A stretch of 26,232 nt of DNA from Leucogyrophana mollusca (lineage: Eukaryota; Basidiomycota; Agaricomycetes; Boletales), in contig MU266652.1 of assembly GCA_021014945.1 (NCBI GenBank), positions 1 to 26,232 on the forward strand. The letters are read 5' to 3'. This document shows, piece by piece, positions 1-9,386 of the stretch. The position numbers were made by a program, and so were the translations under genes. Within the stretch, counting starts at the first letter, position 1. Every line of letters begins with the position of its first letter. The notes below the pieces were generated by a model that saw only the letters and a program-made list of their open reading frames with translations, was not told the origin of the DNA and ran no database searches.

Positions 1-252
1 ATCCGCGTTGTTACACCCGCCCCCAAGATCGAAATGTTCGTCGTCCAGCGTCGCCTTCGATCCAACGGGACACCTCTGGGAGACATTATCCCTCTCGAAG
101 ATGTATGCCAGGTGATCCAGCTGATCCCCAAGTTCGGGCAGCAGGCTTCACCAACGCTGACTTGCGACAATAGCTTGGACGCTGTACGAGAATTCTACAT
201 AAATAATTTTGCAGACAAGGAAACCCCCCACGCCATCCCTAGCCACCAATGA
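1..252 (+). pseudogene. C-terminal end of a Plavaka/KDZ-type transposase ORF (cut by window edge)
   Basis: The frame is open from base 1 to the stop at 250-252, so the start lies outside the window. The peptide contains LIPKFGQ at about residue 48 and FADKETPHAIP near the end. From memory these resemble the C-terminal part of the large transposase-like proteins of Plavaka (Kyakuja-Dileera-Zisupton group) DNA transposons that are abundant in agaricomycetes, where forms like IPKFG and NxFADKExxHAI recur just before the stop. No catalytic residues are visible because only the last 83 codons are present. Whether the element is intact upstream cannot be told. The family assignment rests on recalled motifs, not a search. 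Confidence 0.5.
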
Positions 253-909
253 ATACGATGTGCTTTTGTTATCACAAAGATCGACGTGCTATCTCTTAAT
301 CACAACAGATTGCGAGCTCGGTCCGAAAGATAAATATTATCTGCAAGCTTCGCGAAGCAACAGATATTTTAAGTCAGTACAGACGGGTTTCTACGGTACG
401 ACTCCGTACGAGGCGGTACATCGGCAAGGATCTGCTACAGTCAGTTCCATCGGCTGTCGTTTTCCTGATGGCCTGATGCAACAACGTTTTCTCTTATTTT
501 ACGTAAGTATGCCAGTCCGCAGTACTAGCGTTTATGTCATCATGGACAGAGGTCAAGCACAGTCTAGCACTGTAACATCCACACAGAACCCGAAACCAAT
601 GCCGGGACGGTCGGGATTCATCATAAACCGCCTTGGCTCGTCGTTTACTTGTTGTACTCAACAACAGTCAACAACCCGATGGACTCGCTGATCATCCGCC
701 TAAAGAAGTTGACGAAAGCATTCGGTCGGTGATGCGTTCCTTTCGGCCACGCCCCAGGGACCGATCGCTCTAGCTGACACTGACATATGAGTAAGGGAAC
801 CAGGGTGGGGCCTCGGAAACTTGTGTATATATGTAGGCCTGACTGAGCGCCGTGATCCAAAGTCAAAAGTCAACCCTCGCATCGACCCGCCAACTTCATC
901 GCCGCTACC
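253..909. other. Intergenic stretch downstream of the transposase end, with promoter of the next gene
   Basis: A 160-codon open frame overlaps this region from 209, but it has no recognisable motif and no coding-like composition, so it is not called. The end of the transposon (terminal inverted repeat) should lie here, but its partner would be outside the window and cannot be identified. The last 80 bases hold the TATA-like promoter listed separately. Confidence 0.4.
826..832 (+). promoter_or_regulatory. TATA-like box of the Rossmann-protein gene
   Basis: TATATAT lies about 78 bases before the ATG at 910. That spacing leaves room for a transcription start and short leader, as usual for basidiomycete genes. 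No transcript evidence is available. Confidence 0.45.
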
Positions 910-1845
910 ATGGATCACACAAAAGCGCTCGTAATCGGGGGTTCAAGGAACATAGGATATTATGCCGCTACAAGATTGCTAGGTGATCCAGGAGTCCAAG
1001 ATCTTGGGGTGTCATCCTCGCTAATATCCAGTTTGCAGAACAAGGAGGAACAGTCACCTTCTTGCTTCGTTCGCCCAAGGTCTTTGAAGAGGATAGCACG
1101 ATCCAGAAATACGTCCAACTAGGGAAAGCGCGATTAGTGAAAGGGGATGCCCTTGTCAAGGCTGATGTCCAACGCGCCTGGGACGAAGCTGCCCGAGGGG
1201 GCAGCAATCAGGGAGTTGACTTCCTTCTTTTTACGCTTGGTACGTCGACAGGTTCCCCGCCTTGAAATCTCACTGATTAACTTTTGGGTTTCAGGCTTCA
1301 GCGGAAAACCCGGTTTCAAATTGACTCAGGGCTTTACTATCTCTCCACCCAATCTCGTTACCGAAGCGCTTTTGAATGCCCTGGAAACCCTTCCATACCC
1401 CCACCCTAAGATAGTCACTATATCGTCCACCGGCGTTACCCGTACCTCGCACTCTGCCTTGCCCCTCCTCATGCGACCACTTTATGGCTATTTCCTCGCT
1501 GCCCCTCACAAAGACAAGCGCGGGGCCGAAGAGATTGTCTCCCACTGTGCAGACTGGCCTTGGGATCAGAGAGACTGCGAAGGGCCCGAAATCATGGGCG
1601 AGAACTGGACCGCTCGAGTGCCGGCACGCGGTCAGCTGAAAAACATTCTAGTTGTTCGTCCTGCGCTGCTCACCGATGGCGAATGCCGTGGAGATACCAA
1701 GGGGTCAAATGGATACCGCGTAAAGGAAGGAGACGTGGAAGGTGCGTGGAAAATATCCAGGAAGGACGTTGGCCACTTCCTCGTGGAGAACGCACTGAAG
1801 AACTGGGAACAGTGGGGTGGCAAATGTGTTAGTATCGCGTACTAA
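910..1845 (+). CDS. NAD(P)-binding Rossmann-fold protein (NAD-dependent epimerase/dehydratase-like)
   Basis: The model has exons 910-982, 1039-1239 and 1295-1845, giving 274 aa. Both introns (56 and 55 bp) have GT-AG ends and keep phase: the first restores a Glu codon, the second a Gly codon. The N-terminus carries the dinucleotide-binding turn GGSRNIG at residues 10-16, followed by strand TVTFLLRSP, as expected for a Rossmann fold of the extended SDR/NmrA type. Later segments are typical of a conserved agaricomycete family of about this length: VKGDAL, KIVTISSTG, PHKDKRGAEE, VVRPALLTDGE and the C-terminal ISRKDVGHF. The substrate is unknown. A classic YxxxK catalytic pair is not obvious, so it may be a sensor-like or atypical reductase. 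It converges with the aspartic protease gene on the other strand. The ATG follows ACC, a good fungal start context. Confidence 0.8.
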
Positions 1846-2338
1846 GCTACTAGATCTGTAAGCTGTTTTGGCATGTCCGCTTCAATATCCCCATCGACTC
1901 TATCTCATAGCACTGTTTTTAATTGTACTTATTGGTTTACATGTACACTTTTTACTCTGCAGAACTAACCGGCTAGTGCTAACTCCGGGTCGTGTTGGCA
2001 CCAACGCGCGGAACAACCATGCAATGTGGTGAAGGCCTAGAAAGACATGGTCGAAAACCAACAACATGGCTAAGTCGAGTGTTACTGGTGCAACAACGCA
2101 TGCCGCAAGCGAAGAAAATGTGACAAGTTACATATGCATTTGTGTTTTGATTTTACAGACAACGGGCATACAGATAACCCTTCATCATGACTGTAGCACC
2201 GAACTAAAAGCGTCTCGCGTACTTACTGGCAGTACAGCGTGGCAGAGCAAATGAGGAGCAAAAAGGGCGAGGCATCATACACATTGTCCGGGGCTCTCCA
2301 AGCGATCAATGTAATCAAGAAAGTCTTTGAGGAAACGC
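1846..2338. other. Convergent intergenic region (3' ends of two genes)
   Basis: This spacer holds the 3' flanks of the Rossmann gene and, on the other strand, the aspartic protease. A 62-codon frame at 2066-2254 has no recognisable motif. I see no repeat or RNA gene in it. Confidence 0.4.
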
Positions 2339-3949
2339 TCAAACTGAGGCAAGTTCAGCGAATCCAACGCGAGAGTTTCCGACATCGAAAACGGTGTAGA
2401 CATTATTGAGGAAAACGTCCCCGATAATCCAGAATGCTAACACGGGCATGTCATATCAGCGATTAAAACAGCCAAGGTCGAAATCAAGGTTCGATGACTC
2501 ACGTGCGCCAATGTCTTGTCCGACGATGCCCCCCACGCATGTGAAACCGCCGTCGGCCGAACCAATATTGAAGGTATCTTGGGAGATCGGGAAAGATTTG
2601 CCGCCAAAGGTGAGGCTGACGTCAGGGATATTGTTGCAAGGGACTGAGGAAAGTCACTGAGGTTGGATATAAAATGCCGATTGGGAGAAACGTACAGCTA
2701 TAGAACCCAGGTCCGACGTCCGAGGCGTCCTGGCCTCCGATGGCCTCATAGAACTGTGCAACGCTGGAAGTATCACCGACGATCAACGTAGTACCGGTGT
2801 CAATGATGGAGTCAACATTCGTGAGAATGTCCTCGCCGCCGCTAGACAATGCATCGAGAGAGACCTCCCAGTAGCCCTAGCAAATTAAAATAGGTCAATG
2901 AGATGAAAATGAAAATGAAAATGAAGAGTGTCACACAACTTACCCGCCTAGAGACACCCACGTAGGTGAATTCACCGTTATACAGCTGGCGATTAGTGCC
3001 TCCGAGATAGAGCTCGGAACCCGTCTGCGCGAGCTTGAAGGCGAATTCTGGGTTGCTGACCTTTCTCTGCGCAACGAGAGTCTGGAAGACGGGGTTGGCA
3101 TTATAGTCTGAGATGGACTCAAAAGCCAGTCCCAACAGGCCATCGGCAGGAAAACGAGAACTCGCAAATCCTGTTGAGTATTGATTAGCGGCGCCGAGAG
3201 TCTGTTGGGTGGCCTATAGGTATGACTGTCAGCCTGCTTCCACACAAACGCAAGCATCAACAGTGACGTACAATGAGGCCAGCAACCGTCACAGTGTCGG
3301 TGTATTGTTCGCCCGAAACCGTTGAGCCATCTCCGTATGCAAGGGAAAAGGTCTTATGTAAGTCTCTTGCTGCTGCACTAAACCCAGGATTGTAGATCGT
3401 GTGCCCACTGCAAGTATTGCCACAGGTTGGCCCAGGCAAGAAAAGGTCGCTGCTTCCGGTGTCGAAGTCGACTGCAAAAAACGACTATGGTCCATGCAGG
3501 TTGCGCACGAGGAGTTACACGTAACAGACCAGTGTATGTCTTGGGGGGGTTACCCACAGAGATCTTCCCGTACCAGAGCTGGCGCCCGAAGGGGGCCAGA
3601 GGGTCCCCGCCCTCCCCACGCTCTTGAAGTTGATGGACTTTACCTGATAGGGGGTGCGAACCGCCCGTGTTCCTTTCATAGTTCTCGAAACCACGTTCGA
3701 ACTTGCTAAACAAAAACATATTCACTTGACGAAACAAATTTAAAGATTGCAGGGAAAGGCCAACGCTTTTGTATATGCCACGTGTGCACGCAATACCTGG
3801 ATGTTAACAGATCCATCGCTGTTTGTGATTTCGGAGTGCTTAGAGATGGGGATCCCCACGCCGCCACCGATATCGGCCGAATGAGCGGGAGGTACTGCAG
3901 TGACTAGGAAAGGGAGCGCAGCTACAACAGTGGCGAGGGTGAAGTGCAT
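2339..3949 (-). CDS. Secreted pepsin-like aspartic protease (peptidase family A1)
   Basis: Seven exons, in transcript order: 3949-3765, 3705-3530, 3471-3272, 3213-2944, 2876-2696, 2643-2503 and 2436-2339. They join to 416 aa. All six introns (59, 58, 58, 67, 52 and 66 bp) have GT-AG ends and reading phase is kept throughout. Residues 1 to about 20 form a signal peptide, followed by a propeptide to about residue 100. The first catalytic motif DTGSS has its Asp at 124, the flap Tyr is 166 (LAYGDGS), and the second catalytic motif DTGTT has its Asp at 303. Cys340 and Cys373 are placed as the usual C-terminal disulphide pair. The end [13 protein letters not shown]...RVGFAELA is typical of polyporopepsin-like enzymes. 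It would hydrolyse proteins at acid pH outside the cell. The first intron starts with GTTGGC, a weak donor, chosen because it restores phase and the conserved AKFERGF segment. The fourth intron contains an ATTTTC microsatellite. Confidence 0.9.
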
Positions 3950-4042
3950 ACTGGAAAAATGGGTGAACAAGGAAAATCCTGATCGAAAATGCACAGCAGT
4001 CGACCTGCAAGTGGTCGATAGTGTCCTCTCCACACGTCCTAG

Positions 4043-4049
4043 TTTTATA
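4043..4049 (-). promoter_or_regulatory. TATA box of the aspartic protease gene
   Basis: On the minus strand the sequence reads TATAAAA, about 94 bases upstream of the ATG at 3949. Its consensus match and spacing suit a strongly expressed secreted-enzyme gene. Confidence 0.5.
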
Positions 4050-5268
4050 GAGGTAGAGACGGTGGTGGGATCCGCCTTAATTTCCTTGGTCAATTCGAAG
4101 TGCGGGGGACCATGGGTGTAAAGTTGATATCCGAGCTTGTAGCACGCTGGGCAGGACGAAAGGGATCCGGACGACAAGTCGCCGGTGGACGCGAAAAGTG
4201 ATGCACGATGCCTCGGGCAACTCATGGCCCTCAAATTATCCTTTCAACGTGACTCTATCACCTTCTGTACCTCATCCACGACGATTAAACTCCCAGGAAC
4301 CGGTCGACGTTTGGGAAACGTAGAAACATGGCGATGCGGCTCATTGTGTCGTTGACGTTCCGAGAAAGAGTGGCGACGCACCGGTCACCTTTACGGGTAT
4401 TCGAATCCCCGTATCCTTTGCAGGATCTGTGATCCATCGCCATCGTCATTTCGCCCCTGCCACAAAGCAGCCATATAAAGTGTCAATTGATATCCATCGA
4501 GCACTGGGCACCGAGCAAGTCCATGAAAGCGCTGCGTCGTCAAGCCCGAGAGATAACGATGCCACTGGAGAGGATAGGAATATAATAGAAGCATGCCACC
4601 TGACAGAAGAAACCCGCCGGCCATGACCGTGACTTCCTACAGCCGGAACTCCAAACGAAAACCTCCGTCTTCCTGTTTTGACCGCGACTCGTCGAAAATA
4701 TTGCACGCCATGTCATCACAGAAGGCCGTCAAGTCCAGACATTGTAGGTATCATCAAGTGATGCAATTCATACGCATGCCAGGCAGTCGAAGCTGAAGGA
4801 GGTCGAAATTTGGTCAAAATTGAGGCTGAACTTTGCACATGACCCGTAAAAGGCAGGTGTTGTTAGTGTTAACCTAATGCGGAACAATAACCTTTCATTG
4901 TTTTCTTCAGGTTTTGTTCTTTGCAAAAGCCGCGCTGATTGCGCCCGTCCTTCATTGTTTCGCTGAGGCTTCCTGGTGGGGCTAAAGGCAGTTCTGGGAG
5001 GTAACGTGGACTGTTTGGGCCTGAGGGGAGGGAACGTGCTAATTGTCCCCATTTCATATATCTAGACAACGCCATTCAGTAACTTTAGTTGCTTCGACTC
5101 TGGTCTCTTGCGCTTTTCCTTTCCTCAGTCTTGATTGTTTCTCTTGACTCCCTACTATTGCAGACAAGTACTGCGTACTTTGTCATTCGGTTTTTCTTCC
5201 AATTCATATCCCAGTTCATCACGCTCCGTTCGCAAATATAACACCCACCTAATTTCCACCCGTACATC
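4050..5268. other. Divergent intergenic region of about 1.2 kb
   Basis: The region separates the protease promoter (leftward) from the gene starting at 5269 (rightward). Several 60-90 codon frames exist on both strands, but none shows a known motif, codon bias or splice-linked continuation. A pyrimidine-rich stretch at about 5080-5260 probably includes the leader of the gene at 5269. No RNA gene is recognised. Confidence 0.4.
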
Positions 5269-6087
5269 ATGACCTCCACCACAACCTTCACCTACTGCCC
5301 ACCTCCTACCACCCACACTCTTGATACAGCCCAACGTTCCCGTCTTATGCGCTCTACCCGCAAACTCGGCGCTGTTTTGGGAACAACGCCTTACCTATTG
5401 GAGGACGACACACCCTTAGCTTACACGCTTCTCCCCATCGGCCCTGTCGCAGATGCAAAAAAGCTAAGGCGTCAAGGATCCATCTTCGCGCATGCGCAAT
5501 CCCAATCAGTCACATCCTTCAGTTCAGCGTCGTCCTCGGCGTACTCCCACAGTCCATCAGCGTCGCTCGTCTCTCTTCCTAGCAGCTTCGGGCATAGCAC
5601 CGAGAGCCTCACTGTCCCTCCTGGCCTGCACGCTGCCTCACGTAAAACAAAAAACCAAAACCGCCCACTTTACCTCCGGCTAAACACCGTACCCGTTTCA
5701 CCATCGGACTTGCGCTTCGCATCATCGTCACCCACTACTCTATCCCCCCACGAGCCTACCAATATCGCAGTCTTCCCGCCCACACCTCGCACTCCCAGCT
5801 TCACCCAACCAAGCGCAGCGGAGGTGAGAAGGAAACGGATGGCAAAGCTCGCTCGGCATCTTGGGGAGAACGTACCCACGGAACTGGTGTTCCCCACCCC
5901 CGCGTCTCCTGTGAAAACGCCAGAGGCACGGAGGAGAAACAGACGTAGCATGTCATTGTCTGTTGACCAAGCAAACTTGAACGCCATTGCGCATGCGCCA
6001 GTGAAGAAACAGGACTGGGTTGGCGAGTGGAATAGAGACGACATCAGAGATGTGCAACGAGAGCTGAGGAACCTACGCGTTCGGTGA
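5269..6087 (+). CDS. Intronless Ser/Pro-rich conserved basidiomycete protein of unknown function
   Basis: A single open frame encodes 272 aa and starts at an ATG preceded by a pyrimidine-rich leader. Three blocks look ordered: residues 29-45 (STRKLGAVLGTTPYLLE), 187-210 (basic RRKRMAKLARHLGE, then NVPTELVFP), and a C-terminal segment at 249-270 (DWVGEWNRDDIRDVQRELR). Between them are long Ser/Pro/Thr-rich, probably disordered stretches with several SP and TP pairs that could be phosphorylation sites. From memory, similar proteins with these blocks are common hypothetical proteins in agaricomycetes. No enzymatic domain, signal peptide or membrane segment is seen. The blocks might be short protein-binding motifs; that is inference only. 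Confidence 0.75.
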   Translation: MTSTTTFTYCPPPTTHTLDTAQRSRLMRSTRKLGAVLGTTPYLLEDDTPLAYTLLPIGPVADAKKLRRQGSIFAHAQSQSVTSFSSASSSAYSHSPSASLVSLPSSFGHSTESLTVPPGLHAASRKTKNQNRPLYLRLNTVPVSPSDLRFASSSPTTLSPHEPTNIAVFPPTPRTPSFTQPSAAEVRRKRMAKLARHLGENVPTELVFPTPASPVKTPEARRRNRRSMSLSVDQANLNAIAHAPVKKQDWVGEWNRDDIRDVQRELRNLRVR

Positions 6088-6376
6088 TATACACCCTTCT
6101 CTTCATCTGTCAACTTGACTGCAACTCCATTTTTTCTATCTCATATCACACATGATAATATTTCTTCTCGAGCTCTCCTGCAGGCACACAATTGGGCACG
6201 AAAGGACATCGCCGTCTATACCACATACAATATTATGTATCTTCTAGGCACTCGTCACTAATCATGTTTTGTACAGTAGCATCGTTAGATCCACAGATCT
6301 TTGTAGACTATATACTCGGTTGGCGATGGTATGCATATGTTTTTGGGCGAAGTGGCCCAACGAGACCGTAAACCCT

Positions 6377-7843
6377 CTACAAGATGACCGTCTCTAGGTA
6401 GTTACGATCGACGTACAAAATCGAGGAATTGTCCGGGATATCGGGGACCTGGAAAGTGATAAACCCGGTGTCGATTTTTCGCCAATTGCCGGTGTCATAG
6501 GAATGGGCCAGTGCACGGAGCCCCACAAAGTCGCCCGCCACCGTCTCCCCGCCGTTTCGTCTGAGTAAGTAGGACACACAATCTCTGCAGATTCCCGGAG
6601 TTCGATCTTTGCCACGGGATATGTAGTTGATGATACCCAAGGCGAACCGACATGTTTTCGGGACATCGTCAATGAGAAGATTCAGTGTGATATCTGCACT
6701 GTTTGGATACAGTGGGCAGCGAAATGTTACAGGGCGCAACAAGTTTCTTGCCCAAGTTGGTGACGATGCGATGGTACTGATGTCGAGAGGCAGGAGCACC
6801 AAAGGGACTCGTAAGCCCTGCGATGTCATTGTCATAAGTGCCGAATGGCTCTTGACACTGCCGTAGCTCAATTCGGGATAGAGGGGGGAGAATCCTACAT
6901 AGCTCGCTGGGGATGCAGGAAGTGCGCGGGAAGTAGGATGCTTGGCAGGCTTGCCAGACCAGTTGAGTACCGACCGATCACCTGCTTGCATGATCGCTTC
7001 AATGAGCCTGCAAAATGCGCGATCCGCCCCTTCTCCATAAGCAATGGCCAAACTAACATCGAAGATGGCCATGAGGGAATAAGCCATGTCCTCTCCCCGC
7101 GTTGTCTTTCGCCCTGCTGCCCAGGTCATTCGTTCATCGACCTCGGTGGGTGACGGATCGAATCGACGAAGAACGCTAGCTTTGATGCCGGTTGTTCTCC
7201 CGATCAATGACATGATTTCGCCGTATTTATCGTTGCGCTGATCCGATAGTGCCTGCCAATCCTTGTTGAAGAATTTCATCCTCCAGGGTGCAAGAAGCTC
7301 CTGCAGCGTCCAGCCTCTCTTCAGCCACTCGTCTCTCTTCAGATCCCGCGGCTTCGTCGTCTGGGCGAGGTGGACTATGCAGATAGCTGAATTCCTGTAC
7401 CACCGGAACATCGAGCGAATCGATTCGTCAAGCTCGGAGCTGCTGCTCTTATCGATGCAGCACGTGTCCGACCACACGAATTCTACACCATACGACTTCG
7501 CTTTGTCGCAAAACGTCCTCAGCTTATCGTATCCCGCGCCCGTGGCTCTACTTCTCTTGATGTCCTTGTACGTTGGTTCCCCTGCTTGCATCCAGCGGTG
7601 GGAGAGGATGGCGTATCGCACTATGTTCTGGATCAAATCTCGGATGACAGACGTCCTACTGAGGTCCGCGTACAGGGACCGCTTAATAGCGTCTTCTGTG
7701 ACCGCTTCCTCGATAGACTGTTGGAAGTATCTTTCTATGAAACTGCGATCCACGAACCGCATCGTCGGTATATGAATCAAGCGAATCGGGATATCGTTCT
7801 GGATATATCGGATGAATTCTTCGAGGACACCTGGAGGAGCCAT
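6377..7843 (-). CDS. HET-domain (heterokaryon incompatibility) protein
   Basis: One uninterrupted frame gives 488 aa. The N-terminal half contains the motifs of the HET domain: YAILSHRW at residues 77-84, WSDTCCIDK at 124-132 and the RGWTLQELLAP block at 176-186. RxxGWTLQELLAP-type HET proteins are expanded in agaricomycetes, where they are often annotated as vegetative incompatibility protein HET-E-1-like. In ascomycetes the HET domain can trigger programmed cell death on nonself fusion; in basidiomycetes the role is mostly unproven. No NACHT, WD40 or ankyrin region follows. The C-terminal half (about 250-488) shows no domain I recognise. The frame is intact and lacks introns. The next annotated feature upstream is the inverted-repeat element at 8540, about 0.7 kb beyond its start. 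Confidence 0.88.
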   Translation of the reverse strand: MAPPGVLEEFIRYIQNDIPIRLIHIPTMRFVDRSFIERYFQQSIEEAVTEDAIKRSLYADLSRTSVIRDLIQNIVRYAILSHRWMQAGEPTYKDIKRSRATGAGYDKLRTFCDKAKSYGVEFVWSDTCCIDKSSSSELDESIRSMFRWYRNSAICIVHLAQTTKPRDLKRDEWLKRGWTLQELLAPWRMKFFNKDWQALSDQRNDKYGEIMSLIGRTTGIKASVLRRFDPSPTEVDERMTWAAGRKTTRGEDMAYSLMAIFDVSLAIAYGEGADRAFCRLIEAIMQAGDRSVLNWSGKPAKHPTSRALPASPASYVGFSPLYPELSYGSVKSHSALMTMTSQGLRVPLVLLPLDISTIASSPTWARNLLRPVTFRCPLYPNSADITLNLLIDDVPKTCRFALGIINYISRGKDRTPGICRDCVSYLLRRNGGETVAGDFVGLRALAHSYDTGNWRKIDTGFITFQVPDIPDNSSILYVDRNYLETVIL

Positions 7844-8537
7844 CAGATCAAAAAAGTTAAAGGCCCTACAAGTACGACAGTAAGTAGCAGAAGATATACG
7901 ATGTGCATGCGTTGCCTACGAAGTGTTATGCGGTTTCGCAGCACGGCGCGAATCTATGTGCGTAGAGACGGCAAAGCAAAGCGGGTGGGTTGTTATAGGT
8001 ATCTGTGCGGTCGAGTGTTCAATCGCAGTGCACAGAGGTCAACTGATAGGACACCTCAGATGTCAGAGAGAAGGCCCTTGGGTGATCGGTACGCGCAGCA
8101 TTCAGTTAGCTCACTAAAATATACATACAATACATTGAATGCTGTGTCACGTCTGACGCCCATCTGTCGTGCTATCAATGCTTCCTATGTTCCAAGGACC
8201 GAACTTGCTGTGATATGCTTGCTGTGCTTTGCTGTGGTGGCACTGGCTCCTCGCTGCGATAGGAGAGAATAGTGCATGTTGTTCCGAGGATCTGCTGGAT
8301 AACGGACCTAGAAAATGCAATTTGAGTGTGGTGCGCGTGGCTGGGCGAGAAGTTGAAACAAGAGGATGGATGAACGTGTGAACTCTCGCACCAAGGAGAC
8401 CTTCACGAATCGTGTACCTTTCGGATTTCCCTTTAGCCAGGGACGAAATAAGCTAACCCCAACCCAGGGAACCACGATATCATTCAATGCTCTGACAGGG
8501 AGTTCTGACCACCAACGGACCCAACGCCGGATGCGCA
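7844..8537. other. Spacer upstream of the HET gene
   Basis: This stretch should contain the HET gene promoter. A 228-codon plus-strand frame (7586-8272) runs antisense to the HET coding region and into the spacer, but it has no motif and is judged a shadow. No gene or RNA is recognised here. Confidence 0.35.
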
Positions 8538-8562
8538 TACAGTTGAATTGCTCATAATGCAT
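8536..8562 (+). repeat. Left terminal inverted repeat of the mariner/pogo-type element
   Basis: These 27 bases are the exact reverse complement of 9146-9172. The repeat reads CATACAGTTGAATTG at its outer end and includes the presumed TA target. Confidence 0.85.
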
Positions 8563-9168
8563 ACTGTCGGGACCCCTCCAAACCTTATGCAATACGAACA
8601 GATATGCAGTACGAAAATAGTGACATCTCGTGACCTCATGTGACCTCTGCCAAAAAGCGTGACACACACAGCTTGTCAAGAAAAGACAGGAAAAGACTGA
8701 CTCGGAAAATTGCTGATTATAGAATAAAATAGGTATTGAAGGATGGATGTTTAGTACGAAGCAATGCCTCTTGCCGTAGGTGGGCTCTAAACAGGCAGAG
8801 CTGCCTCAATAACTTGAGTGATGACCCAGTGTTCCCGAATGCCATACATGCACCCTCGGGACAGAGCAGGTTTGTCTCATGGTTTGCACTTCAGGTCAGC
8901 AGGCATTGTAAAGTCAGGGTGTTACTTGCATGGTTTTGCATCATGGACATCAAATATTCCGGTCGAACAATGCACTTTGAGTATCCCGGCTTAGTCCCGA
9001 CCACCCAAAATGGTGGTCTCATAATGCATACTGACCATGCAAGCCAATGCATTATTCATTATGCAAAATTTTGCATTTTTTCCTGCATCCCATCGTGGGA
9101 CCTATGATAAGTTAATGCAGTACGAGATTTATGCATTATGACGACATGCATTATGAGCAATTCAACTG
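8540..9168. mobile_element. Non-autonomous Tc1/mariner-pogo-type inverted-repeat element (MITE-like)
   Basis: Positions 8536-8562 and 9146-9172 are perfect 27-base inverted repeats. If the element starts at CAGTTGAATTGC, both ends are flanked by TA (8538-8539 and 9169-9170), the target duplicated by Tc1/mariner and pogo elements. The inside is 629 bp with no transposase-like frame, so it must move in trans if at all. The 9-mer ATGCATTAT or its complement occurs five times: 8554-8562, 9021-9029, 9047-9055, 9131-9139 and 9146-9154. A 16-base copy of the sequence at 8551-8566 recurs at 9018-9033 in the same direction. Subterminal motif clusters of this kind are usual for transposase binding. Because the repeat extends two bases beyond each TA, the exact boundary is uncertain by a few bases. 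Confidence 0.75.
9061..9076. repeat. Perfect 16-base palindrome inside the element
   Basis: ATGCAAAATTTTGCAT is its own reverse complement. It sits within a cluster of ATGCAT-type motifs near the right end of the element. It could be a protein-binding site or a cruciform-prone spot; no function is shown. Confidence 0.6.
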
Positions 9169-9172
9169 TATG
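9146..9172 (-). repeat. Right terminal inverted repeat of the mariner/pogo-type element
   Basis: Exact reverse complement of 8536-8562, ending CAACTGTATG on the plus strand. A second ATGCATTAT motif lies only seven bases inside it, at 9131-9139. Confidence 0.85.
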
Positions 9173-9386
9173 TAACAGACCATGGAAAGTGTGCCATAAA
9201 TAGCAGAACAGTGAGCGAAAAAGGATTGTTGTAGATTTATAATGCATACGCTGATATGTATTCAATGAGCGGAAGGGCGACACAATCAAGCCCGCGTGCA
9301 ATGTCAATAGACTCAAGACAAGAATAAGAAAGTAAAGGAATATGTGCAGAACCCGGACCAGACCACCCATTCAGCCGAGTATGAAG

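Noticed and set aside
209..691. 160-codon plus-strand open frame after the transposase end
   Set aside because: No motif, odd composition, and it overlaps the transposase stop in another frame; likely chance.
3257..3280. Possible early end of the protease frame after AGLIV
   Set aside because: A GTACGT donor at 3271 and a TAG acceptor at 3214 give a 58-bp intron that restores the conserved ATQQTLGAA segment, so the gene continues.
4391..4420. TATTCGAATCCCC resembling a tRNA T-arm
   Set aside because: The T-stem does not pair correctly and no D-arm, anticodon arm or acceptor stem can be found around it.
7263..8272. Plus-strand frames of 170 and 228 codons
   Set aside because: They run antisense to the well-supported HET gene and have no recognisable protein features.
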